The notes: a model not told the origin generated them from the letters alone. Positions 18,851 to 28,605 are shown, numbered from the stretch's first letter. The stretch: 64,000 nucleotides of DNA from an uncultured Lachnospiraceae bacterium (GCA_934293575.1 CAKQYU010000002.1:248001-312000); one strand, 5' to 3'. Program-made: numbers and translations.

Positions 18851-21073
18851 ATGTTTAAGGTATTGAAGTATGCAAAACGATTATGGTATGTCGTTGTCTT
18901 TATATTCCTGTTATTGTTTGTACAGGTGTATGGAGAACTGACATTACCCGGCTATACGTCGGATATTGTGGATGTCGGTATTCAGAATCAGGGAATTGAA
19001 TATCCGATTCCGGAACGGATATCAGAGGAAACGATGGAAAATTTAAAGTTGTTTTTATCTGAAAAACAGCAAAAAACGGTTGAGAAACATTATAAGAAGG
19101 ACGGAAACGAGTTTAAGGTATCCGTCAAAGATTTGGAAACACAGGAATATGAAAAATTAAAGGATGCACTTCTTCCGTCAGAGATGCTTGTATATTTGTT
19201 TACATCTGACAGTGAAGAGGCGGTAAAAATGCAGTCTCAGATAAAAGAGGGAATCGTGCAGGCAATGACTGCTCAGCAGGGTGGAAGTTCCGAGCTTGAT
19301 AATGTGGCTGTATTAGACCTTGTAAAAATGATGCCGGCAGAACAGGTGGCTGCAATGTTAGATAGCTATAAGGATAAAATGGATGATTATCCGGACTATA
19401 TGGCAGATGCAATGGGTGTGAAGTTTGTTGCAATGGAATATGAAAATCTGGGCATCAATATGCATGATTATCAGATGGATTATTTAAAACATATGGGTAT
19501 CAAAATGCTTGGCCTTGCTATTTTGATTATGGCAATCAGTATGCTGGTTGGATTCTTGTCTTCTAAACTGGCAGCAAGTGTGGGACGTGATGTAAGAAGT
19601 CAGGTGTTTAATAAGGTAATGGGATTTTCCAATGCGGAGATGAACCGGTTTTCAACATCTTCTCTGATTACAAGATGTACGAATGATATTCAGCAGATTC
19701 AGATGTTACTGACAATGGTATTCCGTATCGTCTTATTTGCACCGTTAATGGGTATCGGAGCAATTTTTAAGGTGATGCAGACGACCACAAAAATGGTCTG
19801 GGTAATTGTACTGGCAGTTGTTCTGATTTTGATGCTTATTATGGTTTTGATGGTTGTGGCTATGCCGAAATTTAAAATCATGCAGAAACTTGTGGATGGA
19901 TTGAATCTGGTATCCAGGGAAATTTTGACGGGATTGTCTGTTATCCGCGCATTCGGAAGGGAAAAGAACGAGGAAAAACGCTTTGATGAAGCCAGCACCA
20001 GATTGATGAAGACGCAGTTATTTACAACCAGAACAATGGCTTTAATGATGCCAACCATGATGTTCATTATGAACGGTGTCAGCATTCTGATTATATGGAG
20101 CGGTGCACACAATATTGATACCGGTGCCATACAGGTTGGTGATATGATAGCGTTTATCACATATGCGATGCATATTGTAATCAGCTTTTTGATGATTTCC
20201 ATGGTATCCATTATGATGCCAAGAGCAGCGGTTGCAGCGGACCGTATTGAAGAAGTATTGAATTCAAAAACATTGATTGTCGATAAGGAAGAGACAAAAA
20301 CATTGCCGGAGAATGCACAGGGAAATGTAGAATTTAAGGATGTGTCTTTTGGATATCCGAATGCAAAGGAGGATGCATTAAAGCATATCAGTTTTACCGC
20401 AAAAGCCGGCGAGACAACAGCGATTATAGGAAGTACCGGATGTGGAAAATCAACACTGGTGCATTTGATTCCGCGTTTGTTTGATGTCACAGATGGCGAG
20501 GTTTTAATCGATGGTGTGGATGTAAGGGATATGAAGATGAAGGAACTGCGTAAAATGATAGGTTTTGTTCCTCAAAAAGGTGTTCTGTTTTCCGGAACAA
20601 TCGCATCGAATATCCGGTTTGGTAATGTGAAGGCAGAGGATGAATTGGTAAAGGAAGCTGCTACGATTGCACAGGCGACTGAATTTATTGATTCAAAAGA
20701 GAAAAAATATGATTCGGAAATTGCGCAGGGCGGTAATAATGTATCCGGTGGTCAGAAACAGAGACTGGCAATTGCCCGGGCAATTGCTAAAAACCCAAAA
20801 ATCTATGTATTCGATGACAGCTTTTCCGCTTTGGATTACAAGACCGATGTTGCACTTCGCCGGGCATTGAAAGAAAAGGTGGGTAATTCCACGGTTATTA
20901 TTGTTGCACAACGAATCAGTACGATTTTGCATGCGGATAAAATATTGGTTTTGGAAGATGGCGAGATTGTAGGTCAGGGAACACATGAGGAGCTGATGAA
21001 AAATAATGAAGTATATCAGCAGATTGCACAGTCACAGTTATCGCAAAAAGATTTGGAAGGAATGGGGTGTTAA
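18851..21073 (+). CDS. ABC exporter half, degenerate-site subunit with extracellular insert
   Basis: 740 residues; the ATG at 18851 follows AAGGAGC. TM1 (about 10-30) is separated from TM2 (about 215-240) by ~180 mostly hydrophilic residues that should lie outside the cell, unlike the short loop of most type IV exporters. The ATPase domain has GSTGCGKST (about 527), signature VSGGQKQR and Walker B ending in Asp655-Asp656 instead of Asp-Glu. A missing catalytic Glu marks the degenerate site of heterodimers such as BmrCD, LmrCD and TmrAB. The partner is the next gene, 2 bases downstream. Probable drug or lipid exporter; substrate unknown. Confidence 0.92.
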   Translation: MFKVLKYAKRLWYVVVFIFLLLFVQVYGELTLPGYTSDIVDVGIQNQGIEYPIPERISEETMENLKLFLSEKQQKTVEKHYKKDGNEFKVSVKDLETQEYEKLKDALLPSEMLVYLFTSDSEEAVKMQSQIKEGIVQAMTAQQGGSSELDNVAVLDLVKMMPAEQVAAMLDSYKDKMDDYPDYMADAMGVKFVAMEYENLGINMHDYQMDYLKHMGIKMLGLAILIMAISMLVGFLSSKLAASVGRDVRSQVFNKVMGFSNAEMNRFSTSSLITRCTNDIQQIQMLLTMVFRIVLFAPLMGIGAIFKVMQTTTKMVWVIVLAVVLILMLIMVLMVVAMPKFKIMQKLVDGLNLVSREILTGLSVIRAFGREKNEEKRFDEASTRLMKTQLFTTRTMALMMPTMMFIMNGVSILIIWSGAHNIDTGAIQVGDMIAFITYAMHIVISFLMISMVSIMMPRAAVAADRIEEVLNSKTLIVDKEETKTLPENAQGNVEFKDVSFGYPNAKEDALKHISFTAKAGETTAIIGSTGCGKSTLVHLIPRLFDVTDGEVLIDGVDVRDMKMKELRKMIGFVPQKGVLFSGTIASNIRFGNVKAEDELVKEAATIAQATEFIDSKEKKYDSEIAQGGNNVSGGQKQRLAIARAIAKNPKIYVFDDSFSALDYKTDVALRRALKEKVGNSTVIIVAQRISTILHADKILVLEDGEIVGQGTHEELMKNNEVYQQIAQSQLSQKDLEGMGC

Positions 21074-21075
21074 AT

Positions 21076-22941
21076 ATGGCAGACAATAAAATAAAAACAA
21101 CCCGAACCATGCGAAAAGGACCGGGCGGACATGGCCCCGGCAGAGGTATGGTTGCAACAGAAAAACCAAAAGATTTTAAGGGAACTTTAAAAAAGTTATT
21201 AAACTACATTTCAAAATATTATATTTTATTAGTGGTTGTTGCGATTTTTACCATAGGCTCAACAGTATTTAACATTATAGGACCGAAGGTTCTTGGTAAG
21301 GCGACAACAGAGATTTTTAACGGATTGGTCAGCAAGATTCAGGGTGGAAGCGGAATTGATTTTGACAAAATCGGACATATCGTTATCATCATGGTTTTAA
21401 TCTATCTGGCATCTATGTTGATGGGTTATGTACAGGGATTTTTGATGAGTGGTGTGGTTCAGAAAATCGCATATCAGCTGCGAAAGGAAATCTCGGAAAA
21501 AATTAACCGGCTGCCGATGAACTATTATGATAAAAACAGCTTTGGAGATGTTTTATCAAGAATAACCAATGATGTGGATACGTTGACAATGGGATTGAAC
21601 CAATCGATGACCCAGCTGATTTCTTCTGTTGCAACGTTAATTGGTGTACTGGTTATGATGTTAAGTATTTCTCCATTGATGACTTTGGTTGCATTGCTTT
21701 TGCTTCCGATTTCTGCAATTGGAATTATGCTTATCGTAAAACATTCACAGAAATACTTTATTGAACAGCAGAATCTTCTTGGAAATGTAAATGGACAGAT
21801 TGAAGAAAATTTTGGCGGACATAACGTTATTAAATTATTTACCAGAGAAGAAATGGTATTGGAAGAGTTTAACGATACAAATGAGAAATTATACCATTCT
21901 GCATGGAAATCGCAGTTTATTTCTGGACTTGCCCAGCCGGTTATGGTATTTGTGGGAAATCTTGGCTATGTCGGTGTTGTAATTTTAGGTGGATATTTAA
22001 GTATCAAGAAAACAATAGAAGTCGGTGATATTCAATCCTTTATCCAGTATGTAAAGCAGTTTACCCAGCCAATCCAGCAGGTTGCACAGGTATCCAATAT
22101 GTTGCAGTCAACAATGGCAGCCGCAGAACGTGTCTTTACATTTTTGGGTGAAGAGGAAGAGGTATTAAAGGCTGAAAATCATACAGACAAAAACATTGAA
22201 GATATCCGGGGTAATGTAGAATTTAAACATGTTTGTTTTGGTTATTATGAGGATAAAATTATCTTAAAGGATTTTTCCGCAAAGGTAAAAGAAGGACAAA
22301 AGATTGCAATTGTCGGTCCGACCGGTGCGGGAAAGACAACGCTTGTAAAACTCTTAATGCGTTTTTATGATTTAAATAGCGGTGATATCTATCTGGATGG
22401 AATCAACGTGAATGAGTTTGATAAAAATGAAGTGCGTAATTGCTTCGGCATGGTTTTACAGGACACATGGCTGTTTAAGGGAACGATTATGGAAAATATC
22501 CGGTACGGCAGACTGGATGCAACGGATGAGGAAGTAATTGAAGCTGCAAAGGCGGCACATGCACATCGTTTTATTCAGACATTACCGGGTGGTTATGATA
22601 TGGAATTGAATGAAGAAGCAAGTAATGTTTCTCAAGGACAAAAGCAGTTACTGACCATTGCCCGTGCTATTTTGGCAAATAAAAAGTTGTTAATCTTAGA
22701 TGAAGCAACCTCTTCGGTTGATACCCGTACAGAAGTGAGAATCCAGAAAGCAATGGATAATCTGATGAAGGGAAGAACCAGTTTCATTATTGCACACCGT
22801 CTGTCCACAATCCGCGATGCCGATTGTATTCTTGTTATGAAGGACGGAGATATCATTGAACAGGGAAATCATGAAGAATTAATGAAACAAAATGGATTTT
22901 ATGCAGATTTGTACAATTCACAGTTTGAAGAAACGGCATAA
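21076..22941 (+). CDS. ABC exporter half, catalytic-site subunit
   Basis: 621 residues from ATG 21076; a GTG at 21067 that overlaps the upstream stop is an alternative. A basic Gly/Pro-rich N-terminus (GPGGHGPGRG) precedes six membrane segments. The ATPase domain has GPTGAGKTT, signature VSQGQKQ (non-canonical) and Walker B LLILDEATSSVD with the catalytic Glu. Together with the upstream protein it forms one consensus and one degenerate ATP site, so a heterodimer is expected. No U-rich terminator is obvious after it. Confidence 0.92.
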   Translation: MADNKIKTTRTMRKGPGGHGPGRGMVATEKPKDFKGTLKKLLNYISKYYILLVVVAIFTIGSTVFNIIGPKVLGKATTEIFNGLVSKIQGGSGIDFDKIGHIVIIMVLIYLASMLMGYVQGFLMSGVVQKIAYQLRKEISEKINRLPMNYYDKNSFGDVLSRITNDVDTLTMGLNQSMTQLISSVATLIGVLVMMLSISPLMTLVALLLLPISAIGIMLIVKHSQKYFIEQQNLLGNVNGQIEENFGGHNVIKLFTREEMVLEEFNDTNEKLYHSAWKSQFISGLAQPVMVFVGNLGYVGVVILGGYLSIKKTIEVGDIQSFIQYVKQFTQPIQQVAQVSNMLQSTMAAAERVFTFLGEEEEVLKAENHTDKNIEDIRGNVEFKHVCFGYYEDKIILKDFSAKVKEGQKIAIVGPTGAGKTTLVKLLMRFYDLNSGDIYLDGINVNEFDKNEVRNCFGMVLQDTWLFKGTIMENIRYGRLDATDEEVIEAAKAAHAHRFIQTLPGGYDMELNEEASNVSQGQKQLLTIARAILANKKLLILDEATSSVDTRTEVRIQKAMDNLMKGRTSFIIAHRLSTIRDADCILVMKDGDIIEQGNHEELMKQNGFYADLYNSQFEETA

Positions 22942-22964
22942 GATGATATAATAATTTTATATTT

Positions 22965-23068
22965 TGCTATAAGTTTTAACATTACCATGACAGGTACGCA
23001 TGTGTTTTTACTGCCTGCTTGTGGTAATGTTAAAAATTTATGAGGAAGTATCTTATAAAGTTATAGCA
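22965..23068 (+). other. Nested inverted repeat (possible structured leader) before the PAS-GGDEF gene
   Basis: Outer arms TGCTATAA (22965-22972) and TTATAGCA (23061-23068) enclose inner arms TTTTAACATTACCA (22974-22987) and TGGTAATGTTAAAA (23022-23035), a perfect 14-base match. The inner loop adds CAGG/CCTG. The inner stem is not followed by a T run, so it is a poor terminator on the plus strand. It does not match the c-di-GMP-I riboswitch core that I know. Confidence 0.45.
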
Positions 23069-23103
23069 GGATTTGAGAAAATTAGGGAAGAGGGGATTAC
23101 ATT

Positions 23104-25299
23104 TTGGAAAAAAACAGAAAAGGAACATTTATTTTTGAACTGAAACCACCTTATAAAATCTTGGAATGTGATGCCCCCTTTCTTAATTTATTAGAGTATT
23201 CCCCAAAGGATTTGCAAAAAAGAGTCCACCTGTTAAGGGATATTATTGCTGAGGATGATTATGAGGATTTAGTGGCATCCCTTCGTTATCAGTTAAAGTG
23301 TTCAAACTATACAAGTGACAAAGCATGTATGCTCAATGTGTCTGGTCAGTTGCGAAAAATCATTTTGAATGGACAGGTATTTACGTTAAAGGATGGAAGA
23401 GATGTCTTAAAATGTTCCTGCGTGGATGTGTCGACTTTAGAAACCGCAACTCTTACGACAGAACAGGCATTGTCGGATTTAGAGGTGTTTTCGCAATCGG
23501 TAAGATGTGGACTTAGTAAGCATGTATGTGATAACTCCTTAAGCTTAATCTGGGCAAATGACTATTTTTATACCCTGTTTGGTTATACAAGAGAAGAATA
23601 TCAGGAAAAATATGGGAATACCTTGATTTCCATGATATATAAGGAAGACCTGCCTCTTGTTGTCAACAGTATCACATCTTTGTTGGAAGATCATGAAGTC
23701 GATATTAATTTCCGAATTTGTCACAAATTAAAAAAATTCAGATGGGTAAATCTGGTTGCGGCAAGTGTTGAGGGTGACAATCCGGGAGAATTTCCGATTG
23801 CCAATTTTGTGATGAAAGATATTACCGAATTAAAATATGCGGAAATGCGGGCACAGTTAGAGGAAAAGAAATACGAAATCATTGCGGATATTTCCGAGGA
23901 AATCCCATTTGAATACGAAATTACAAAGGATACGATAACATATGCCAAAAAATACGAGACTATGTTCGGCAGAAAGAGCATCTACAAACATCCGGAACAG
24001 TATTTTGTTGAACACGGATATGTGTCCGAGGATACAAAGGATGTATTTTGCGGAATTTTTGAGGCTGCAAGGAATGGGGAATCCATACATAGTGAGGAAT
24101 ATAAGCTGAGGAATGCAAATGGAGATTATGAATGGTATTATTCCACATTTTCTTTGATTATGGATGAGAATGGGGAACCGTACCGGGCAGTGGGAATCAT
24201 AAGAAATATCAATCTCCAGAAAAAGGAACAGGAGTCTTTGTTAGTCAAATCACAGACGGACGCGATGACAGGTCTTTTGAATAAGGCAACGACAGAAGCT
24301 TATATTAAAGAACAGTTAAAGAATATTCAGTCCGGAGCCAAGGATGTATTGATGGTAGTGGATATCGATGATTTTAAGAATGTAAATGATACTTATGGAC
24401 ATCTGACCGGAGATGAGGTGATTATTGCGATTGCCAATATCCTGATGCGTTTTTCGTTTCAGGATGGGATTGTGGGACGAATCGGCGGAGATGAATTTGT
24501 CGTATATCTGAAAAATGTATTGGATAATACTTTTGCTTGTGAAAAAGCAGAGAAGGTAGCAAAGGAACTGAAAGAAAAATATCCGGGTGGAAACGGAAAG
24601 CCTAAGATAACATTAAGTATCGGAATTGCTGCAACAGAGGTGGCAATGCCGTACAGTGACCTGTTAGAGCAGGCAGATGCAGCAGTATATCAGGCAAAAT
24701 TAAACGGAAAAAACGGTTATGTTTTGTATGATGAGGCATTAGAGCGTAAGGTTTATCATAATGAACGTAAGAATAATATGTGTGATTATGACTCGGTTGT
24801 AATCAGCAATGTAATTTATATGTTATCGGAATCGACGGATATAAAGAACGGAATTTCACAGGCGGTTCAGTATATGGGTTCCTCTTTGGGGCTTGACCGC
24901 ATTGTTTTATGGGAATATGCAAAAGACAGCAATTTCTTATGCCGTATGCTGGAATGGCATGCGGAACAGGTATCTTACAGTGATGTGGCGGGAGAGAAGA
25001 TGAAAGCGGTTATCTGTGAGGAAATTGATACACTTACAATTACCGGTATTTATCATAGTGTAAATCCATCAGCAATCAAATTGAGTGAATTTTCCAAATC
25101 TCCGTTTTGTAATGTAAATGAATTTTTACAGGGTAGATTTCAATATCAGAAGGAAACGATTGCCTACATCGGTGTTATGAATTATTCGGAAGAAAAAATG
25201 TGGACAACACAGCAGATAGAGACATTGGATTTATTTATTAAAATTTTAAACAGTTATATGCAGCAACATTACTTAAACATAAAAGATAAGAAACTTTAA
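23104..25299 (+). CDS. PAS-GGDEF signalling protein
   Basis: 731 residues, initiated at TTG behind GAGGGG. No membrane segment. PAS-like regions lie at about 1-110, 140-240 (WANDYFYTLFGYTREEY) and 255-375 (TYAKKYETMFGRKSIYKHPE, NGDYEWYYSTFSLIMDENG). The GGDEF domain (about 385-545) has GGDEF at 461-465 and DIDDFKNVNDTYGHLTGD. The I-site arginine is missing (SFQD). A C-terminal ~170-residue GAF-like region follows. Likely a cyclic di-GMP synthase sensing a cytosolic cue, without product feedback. Signal unknown. Confidence 0.88.
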   Translation: MEKNRKGTFIFELKPPYKILECDAPFLNLLEYSPKDLQKRVHLLRDIIAEDDYEDLVASLRYQLKCSNYTSDKACMLNVSGQLRKIILNGQVFTLKDGRDVLKCSCVDVSTLETATLTTEQALSDLEVFSQSVRCGLSKHVCDNSLSLIWANDYFYTLFGYTREEYQEKYGNTLISMIYKEDLPLVVNSITSLLEDHEVDINFRICHKLKKFRWVNLVAASVEGDNPGEFPIANFVMKDITELKYAEMRAQLEEKKYEIIADISEEIPFEYEITKDTITYAKKYETMFGRKSIYKHPEQYFVEHGYVSEDTKDVFCGIFEAARNGESIHSEEYKLRNANGDYEWYYSTFSLIMDENGEPYRAVGIIRNINLQKKEQESLLVKSQTDAMTGLLNKATTEAYIKEQLKNIQSGAKDVLMVVDIDDFKNVNDTYGHLTGDEVIIAIANILMRFSFQDGIVGRIGGDEFVVYLKNVLDNTFACEKAEKVAKELKEKYPGGNGKPKITLSIGIAATEVAMPYSDLLEQADAAVYQAKLNGKNGYVLYDEALERKVYHNERKNNMCDYDSVVISNVIYMLSESTDIKNGISQAVQYMGSSLGLDRIVLWEYAKDSNFLCRMLEWHAEQVSYSDVAGEKMKAVICEEIDTLTITGIYHSVNPSAIKLSEFSKSPFCNVNEFLQGRFQYQKETIAYIGVMNYSEEKMWTTQQIETLDLFIKILNSYMQQHYLNIKDKKL

Positions 25300-25389
25300 T
25301 TAGGATACCTTGCATATTCGTAAGGTTTTCGATAATATAGTAAACAATATGTTTTAATATATGATATCATTTTTACGGGAGGACAAATT

Positions 25390-26103
25390 ATGAAACAGTT
25401 ATCATTAGAGCAGGAATTAAAGGAGAATACATATCCGGGACGTGGTATTGTTATTGGTGTATCGGAGGACGGTAAAAAGGCGGTAACAGCTTATTTTATC
25501 ATGGGAAGAAGTGAGAACAGCCGGAATCGTGTATTTGTAGAAGATGGAGAAGGCATCCGCACACAGGCATTTGACCCTGCAAAATTAGAAGATCCAAGTC
25601 TGATTATTTACGCACCGGTTCGGGTCCTTGGAAACAAGACCATTGTAACAAACGGTGACCAGACAGACACAATATATGATGGACTTGATAATGAGCAGAC
25701 ATTTGAAGAGTCATTGCGTATCAGACAGTATGAACCGGACGGACCAAACTACACACCTCGTATTTCCGGTGTTATGCATATTGTAAACGGTACATTTGAT
25801 TATGCAATGTCAATCTTAAAGAGTAACAATGGAGATCCGGATTCGGATAATCGTTATACATTTTCTTATACAAATCCAAAGGCAGGACAGGGAAGATTTA
25901 TTCATACATATGCAAGAAATGAAGAACCGCTTCCAAGTTTTGAAGGGGAACCGAAGTGGGTGGATATCAAGGGTGATATCGATACATTTACAGATATGGT
26001 ATGGAATAGCCTGAATGAGGAAAATAAAGTATCTTTGTTTGTTCGCTATATTGATATTGAGACAGGAGCTTATGAAACCCGTATTGTAAATAAAAATAAA
26101 TAA
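25390..26103 (+). CDS. IMP cyclohydrolase, PurO-like family
   Basis: 237 residues, close to PurO size. The sequence fits the IMP_cyclohyd family (LKENTYPGRGIVIGVSEDG, AYFIMGRSENSRNRVF, SLIIYAPVR, QTDTIYDGL). The known family reaction closes FAICAR to IMP, the last step of de novo purine synthesis, in archaea and some clostridia. The soluble protein has no extra domain. GGGAGG precedes the ATG. Family membership is good; whether it replaces or supplements PurH in this organism cannot be seen here. Confidence 0.8.
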   Translation: MKQLSLEQELKENTYPGRGIVIGVSEDGKKAVTAYFIMGRSENSRNRVFVEDGEGIRTQAFDPAKLEDPSLIIYAPVRVLGNKTIVTNGDQTDTIYDGLDNEQTFEESLRIRQYEPDGPNYTPRISGVMHIVNGTFDYAMSILKSNNGDPDSDNRYTFSYTNPKAGQGRFIHTYARNEEPLPSFEGEPKWVDIKGDIDTFTDMVWNSLNEENKVSLFVRYIDIETGAYETRIVNKNK

Positions 26104-26181
26104 TTACACATTTTGTGTAACAAGTGGCTGGATTTTATTTACAGAAATCAAATAAAATGGTACAATAGTTACACATTTTGT
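26104..26181 (+). promoter_or_regulatory. glgB promoter flanked by a repeated operator-like sequence
   Basis: TTTACA (26138-26143), 17 bases, TACAAT (26161-26166) is a good sigma-A promoter. The 13-mer TTACACATTTTGT occurs at 26104 and again at 26169, just upstream and right at the start point. The first copy extends to TTACACA-TTT-TGTGTAA, a perfect dyad; the second is a partial dyad (TTACA...TGTAA). This looks like a two-site operator. Confidence 0.6.
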
Positions 26182-26202
26182 AAAGTATAAAGGGAGGTTT
26201 CT

Positions 26203-28554
26203 ATGAACGTAAAGATTGAACAGTGGATGAATTGGATCTTATTCGATGAATTGATGGACGGTAAGATTAATGCACCCAAGCAGATATTAGGTAATCATGA
26301 TTATGGAGAAGGTCAGATGATTACCACTTATAAGCCTCATTCGGTCAGCTGTAAGGTAATTGCACCAACCGGAAAGACCGAATATGAAATGGAATGTATT
26401 GATGACAGAGGATTTTATGCATTGTACCTTCCAAAGAAGAAGTTTACAGGAAGCAAATACAGAATAGTTACCAATTATCAGGACGGTTCAACCGTAATTT
26501 CGGCTGACCCATACAGTTTTGAAAATCAGATTGGAGAGATGGATACATACCTTTTCTCGGAAGGAAATCACTGGGGTATATATAAAAAGTTAGGTGCACA
26601 TCCGATGAAATTAGACGGTGTTTCCGGTACCTATTTTGCAGTATGGGCACCACATGCAAGACGTGTGTCCGTTGTCGGTGACTTTAATATGTGGGATGGA
26701 GCATTACATCCTATGAATATGATTGGAACTGCCGGAATTTATGAATTATTTATTCCGGATGTTGCGGAAGATGCAGTGTACAAATTTAATATTTTAACCC
26801 GTTTCGGAGAGGAAATCTTTAAAGCGGATCCATTTGGTAACTGTGCACAGTTCCGTCCGGACAATGCCAATGTGGTAAAGGATATTACAAAGTATCGCTG
26901 GAAGGATGCAGCATGGATGGAAAACCGGAAAAAGGTCACCCGTACCGAGGCAATGCGTAAGCCAATGTCAATTTATGAAATGCATCTTGGCTCATGGAAA
27001 AAGAAAGTAGAAGATGATGAAAACGGATTCTTCTCTTACCGGGAACTGGCTCCGATGGTAGCGGATTATATAAAGTATATGGGATATACCCATATTGAGT
27101 TGATGGGTATTGCAGAATATCCGTTTGATGGTTCATGGGGATATCAGGTAACCAATTATTATGCACCGACCAGAAGATATGGAGATCCGGAAGACTTTAT
27201 GTATTTCGTGGATTATATGCATAAGAATGGTATCAGTGTTATTTTAGACTGGGTACCGGCACATTTCCCAAGAGATGCACATGGTTTGGGAAGATTTGAC
27301 GGAATGCCTTTGTTTGAGCATCCGGACGCAAGAAGAGGAGAACACCCGGATTGGGGAACCTATATTTTTGATTTCGGACGTAACGAGGTTTCCAATTTCT
27401 TAATTGCCAATGCTTTATTTTGGGCAAAAGAATACCATATTGATGCATTGCGTGTGGATGCGGTTGCATCCATGTTATATCTTGATTACGGAAAACAGGA
27501 CGGCAACTGGCTCCCGAATGAGGACGGTGGTAATGAAAACTATGATGCAATTAAGATGTTAATGAAATTAAATAAGACGATTGAGGAACAGGAACCGGGT
27601 GTATTTGTTATTGCGGAAGAATCTACTTCATGGGCAGGTGTAACCGCTCCGGTTGCTATGGATGGATTAGGTTTCTTATTTAAGTGGAATATGGGATGGA
27701 TGAATGACTTCTTGGAATACATGAAGTTGGATCCGTATTTCAGACAGTTTAATCATAATCGTTTGACATTCAGTCTGATGTATGCATATTCGGAAAACTT
27801 TATTCTGGTAATTTCACATGATGAGGTGGTACATCTTAAGTGTTCTATGATTAATAAGATGCCGGGATTACATGATGACAAGTTTGCAAACCTAAGGGTT
27901 GCTTACGGATTTATGTATGGACATCCGGGTAAAAAACTTTTATTTATGGGACAGGAATTTGCACAGCTTCGCGAGTGGAGTGAAGAAAGAAGTTTGGACT
28001 GGTATTTGATGGACGGTGAGGATGCCGGAAGTCACAAGGGAATCCAGAACTATGTGAAGACATTAAATGAATTATATAATCAATATGATGCATTTTATTA
28101 TAACGATCAGGATCAGATGGGATTTGACTGGATTTGTTGTGATGATCCGCAAAGTTCCATTATTTCCTTCATCCGTCGTGGTTCTACTGCAAAGGATCAG
28201 TTGTTATTTGTATGTAACTTCACACCGGTTGACCGGGATGGTTTTGTGGTAGGTGTTCCATGTCCAGGTAAGTACACGGAGATTTTGAATTCCGATGCGG
28301 TTATTTTTGGTGGACAGGGCAGAGTGAATGAGACTCCGATTACTGCTGTTAAGGAATCCATGAATGGAAGAGATTATTTGATTTCCATGCATTTACCACC
28401 ACTTTCAGTATGTGTATTCAAGTATGATTATAAGGATCCAAATGCAGTAAAGGCAGTACCGAAGAAGACAACATCTTCCAAAACAACGGCAAAGAAAACA
28501 ACTGCTAAGAAGACCGCAACAAAGAAAACTACAAAAAAGACAACAGATAAATAA
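26203..28554 (+). CDS. glgB: 1,4-alpha-glucan branching enzyme with basic tail
   Basis: 783 residues. An N-terminal beta domain (about 1-110) and a CBM48 module (about 130-215) precede the GH13 barrel (about 260-660). Catalytic nucleophile Asp419 (LRVDAVASM), acid/base Glu472 (VIAEES) and SHDEVVH are all present. The enzyme cuts alpha-1,4 glucan and rejoins it as alpha-1,6 branches in glycogen. The last ~30 residues are Lys/Thr/Ala repeats (KTTAKKTTAKK), which is unusual for GlgB and resembles tails that bind polyanions. A shorter second branching enzyme is encoded at 46259-48037. GGGAGG precedes the ATG. Confidence 0.94.
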   Translation: MNVKIEQWMNWILFDELMDGKINAPKQILGNHDYGEGQMITTYKPHSVSCKVIAPTGKTEYEMECIDDRGFYALYLPKKKFTGSKYRIVTNYQDGSTVISADPYSFENQIGEMDTYLFSEGNHWGIYKKLGAHPMKLDGVSGTYFAVWAPHARRVSVVGDFNMWDGALHPMNMIGTAGIYELFIPDVAEDAVYKFNILTRFGEEIFKADPFGNCAQFRPDNANVVKDITKYRWKDAAWMENRKKVTRTEAMRKPMSIYEMHLGSWKKKVEDDENGFFSYRELAPMVADYIKYMGYTHIELMGIAEYPFDGSWGYQVTNYYAPTRRYGDPEDFMYFVDYMHKNGISVILDWVPAHFPRDAHGLGRFDGMPLFEHPDARRGEHPDWGTYIFDFGRNEVSNFLIANALFWAKEYHIDALRVDAVASMLYLDYGKQDGNWLPNEDGGNENYDAIKMLMKLNKTIEEQEPGVFVIAEESTSWAGVTAPVAMDGLGFLFKWNMGWMNDFLEYMKLDPYFRQFNHNRLTFSLMYAYSENFILVISHDEVVHLKCSMINKMPGLHDDKFANLRVAYGFMYGHPGKKLLFMGQEFAQLREWSEERSLDWYLMDGEDAGSHKGIQNYVKTLNELYNQYDAFYYNDQDQMGFDWICCDDPQSSIISFIRRGSTAKDQLLFVCNFTPVDRDGFVVGVPCPGKYTEILNSDAVIFGGQGRVNETPITAVKESMNGRDYLISMHLPPLSVCVFKYDYKDPNAVKAVPKKTTSSKTTAKKTTAKKTATKKTTKKTTDK

Positions 28555-28558
28555 TCTG

Positions 28559-28585
28559 AAACCCCGGTAATTGCCGGGGTTTTTG
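28559..28585 (+). terminator. Rho-independent terminator of glgB
   Basis: AACCCCGG, 5-base loop region, CCGGGGTT, then TTT: a compact GC-rich hairpin with a T run. Confidence 0.9.
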
Positions 28586-28605
28586 CATTCTTTCCTATAA
28601 ATTTC

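Noticed and set aside
19699..20490. 263-codon open frame antisense to the first ABC half-exporter
   Set aside because: Lies wholly inside a well-supported gene, has no ribosome site, and its translation lacks any recognisable family.
22941..23104. Cyclic di-GMP riboswitch before the PAS-GGDEF gene
   Set aside because: The expected conserved core and tetraloop elements are not present; only inverted repeats are seen.
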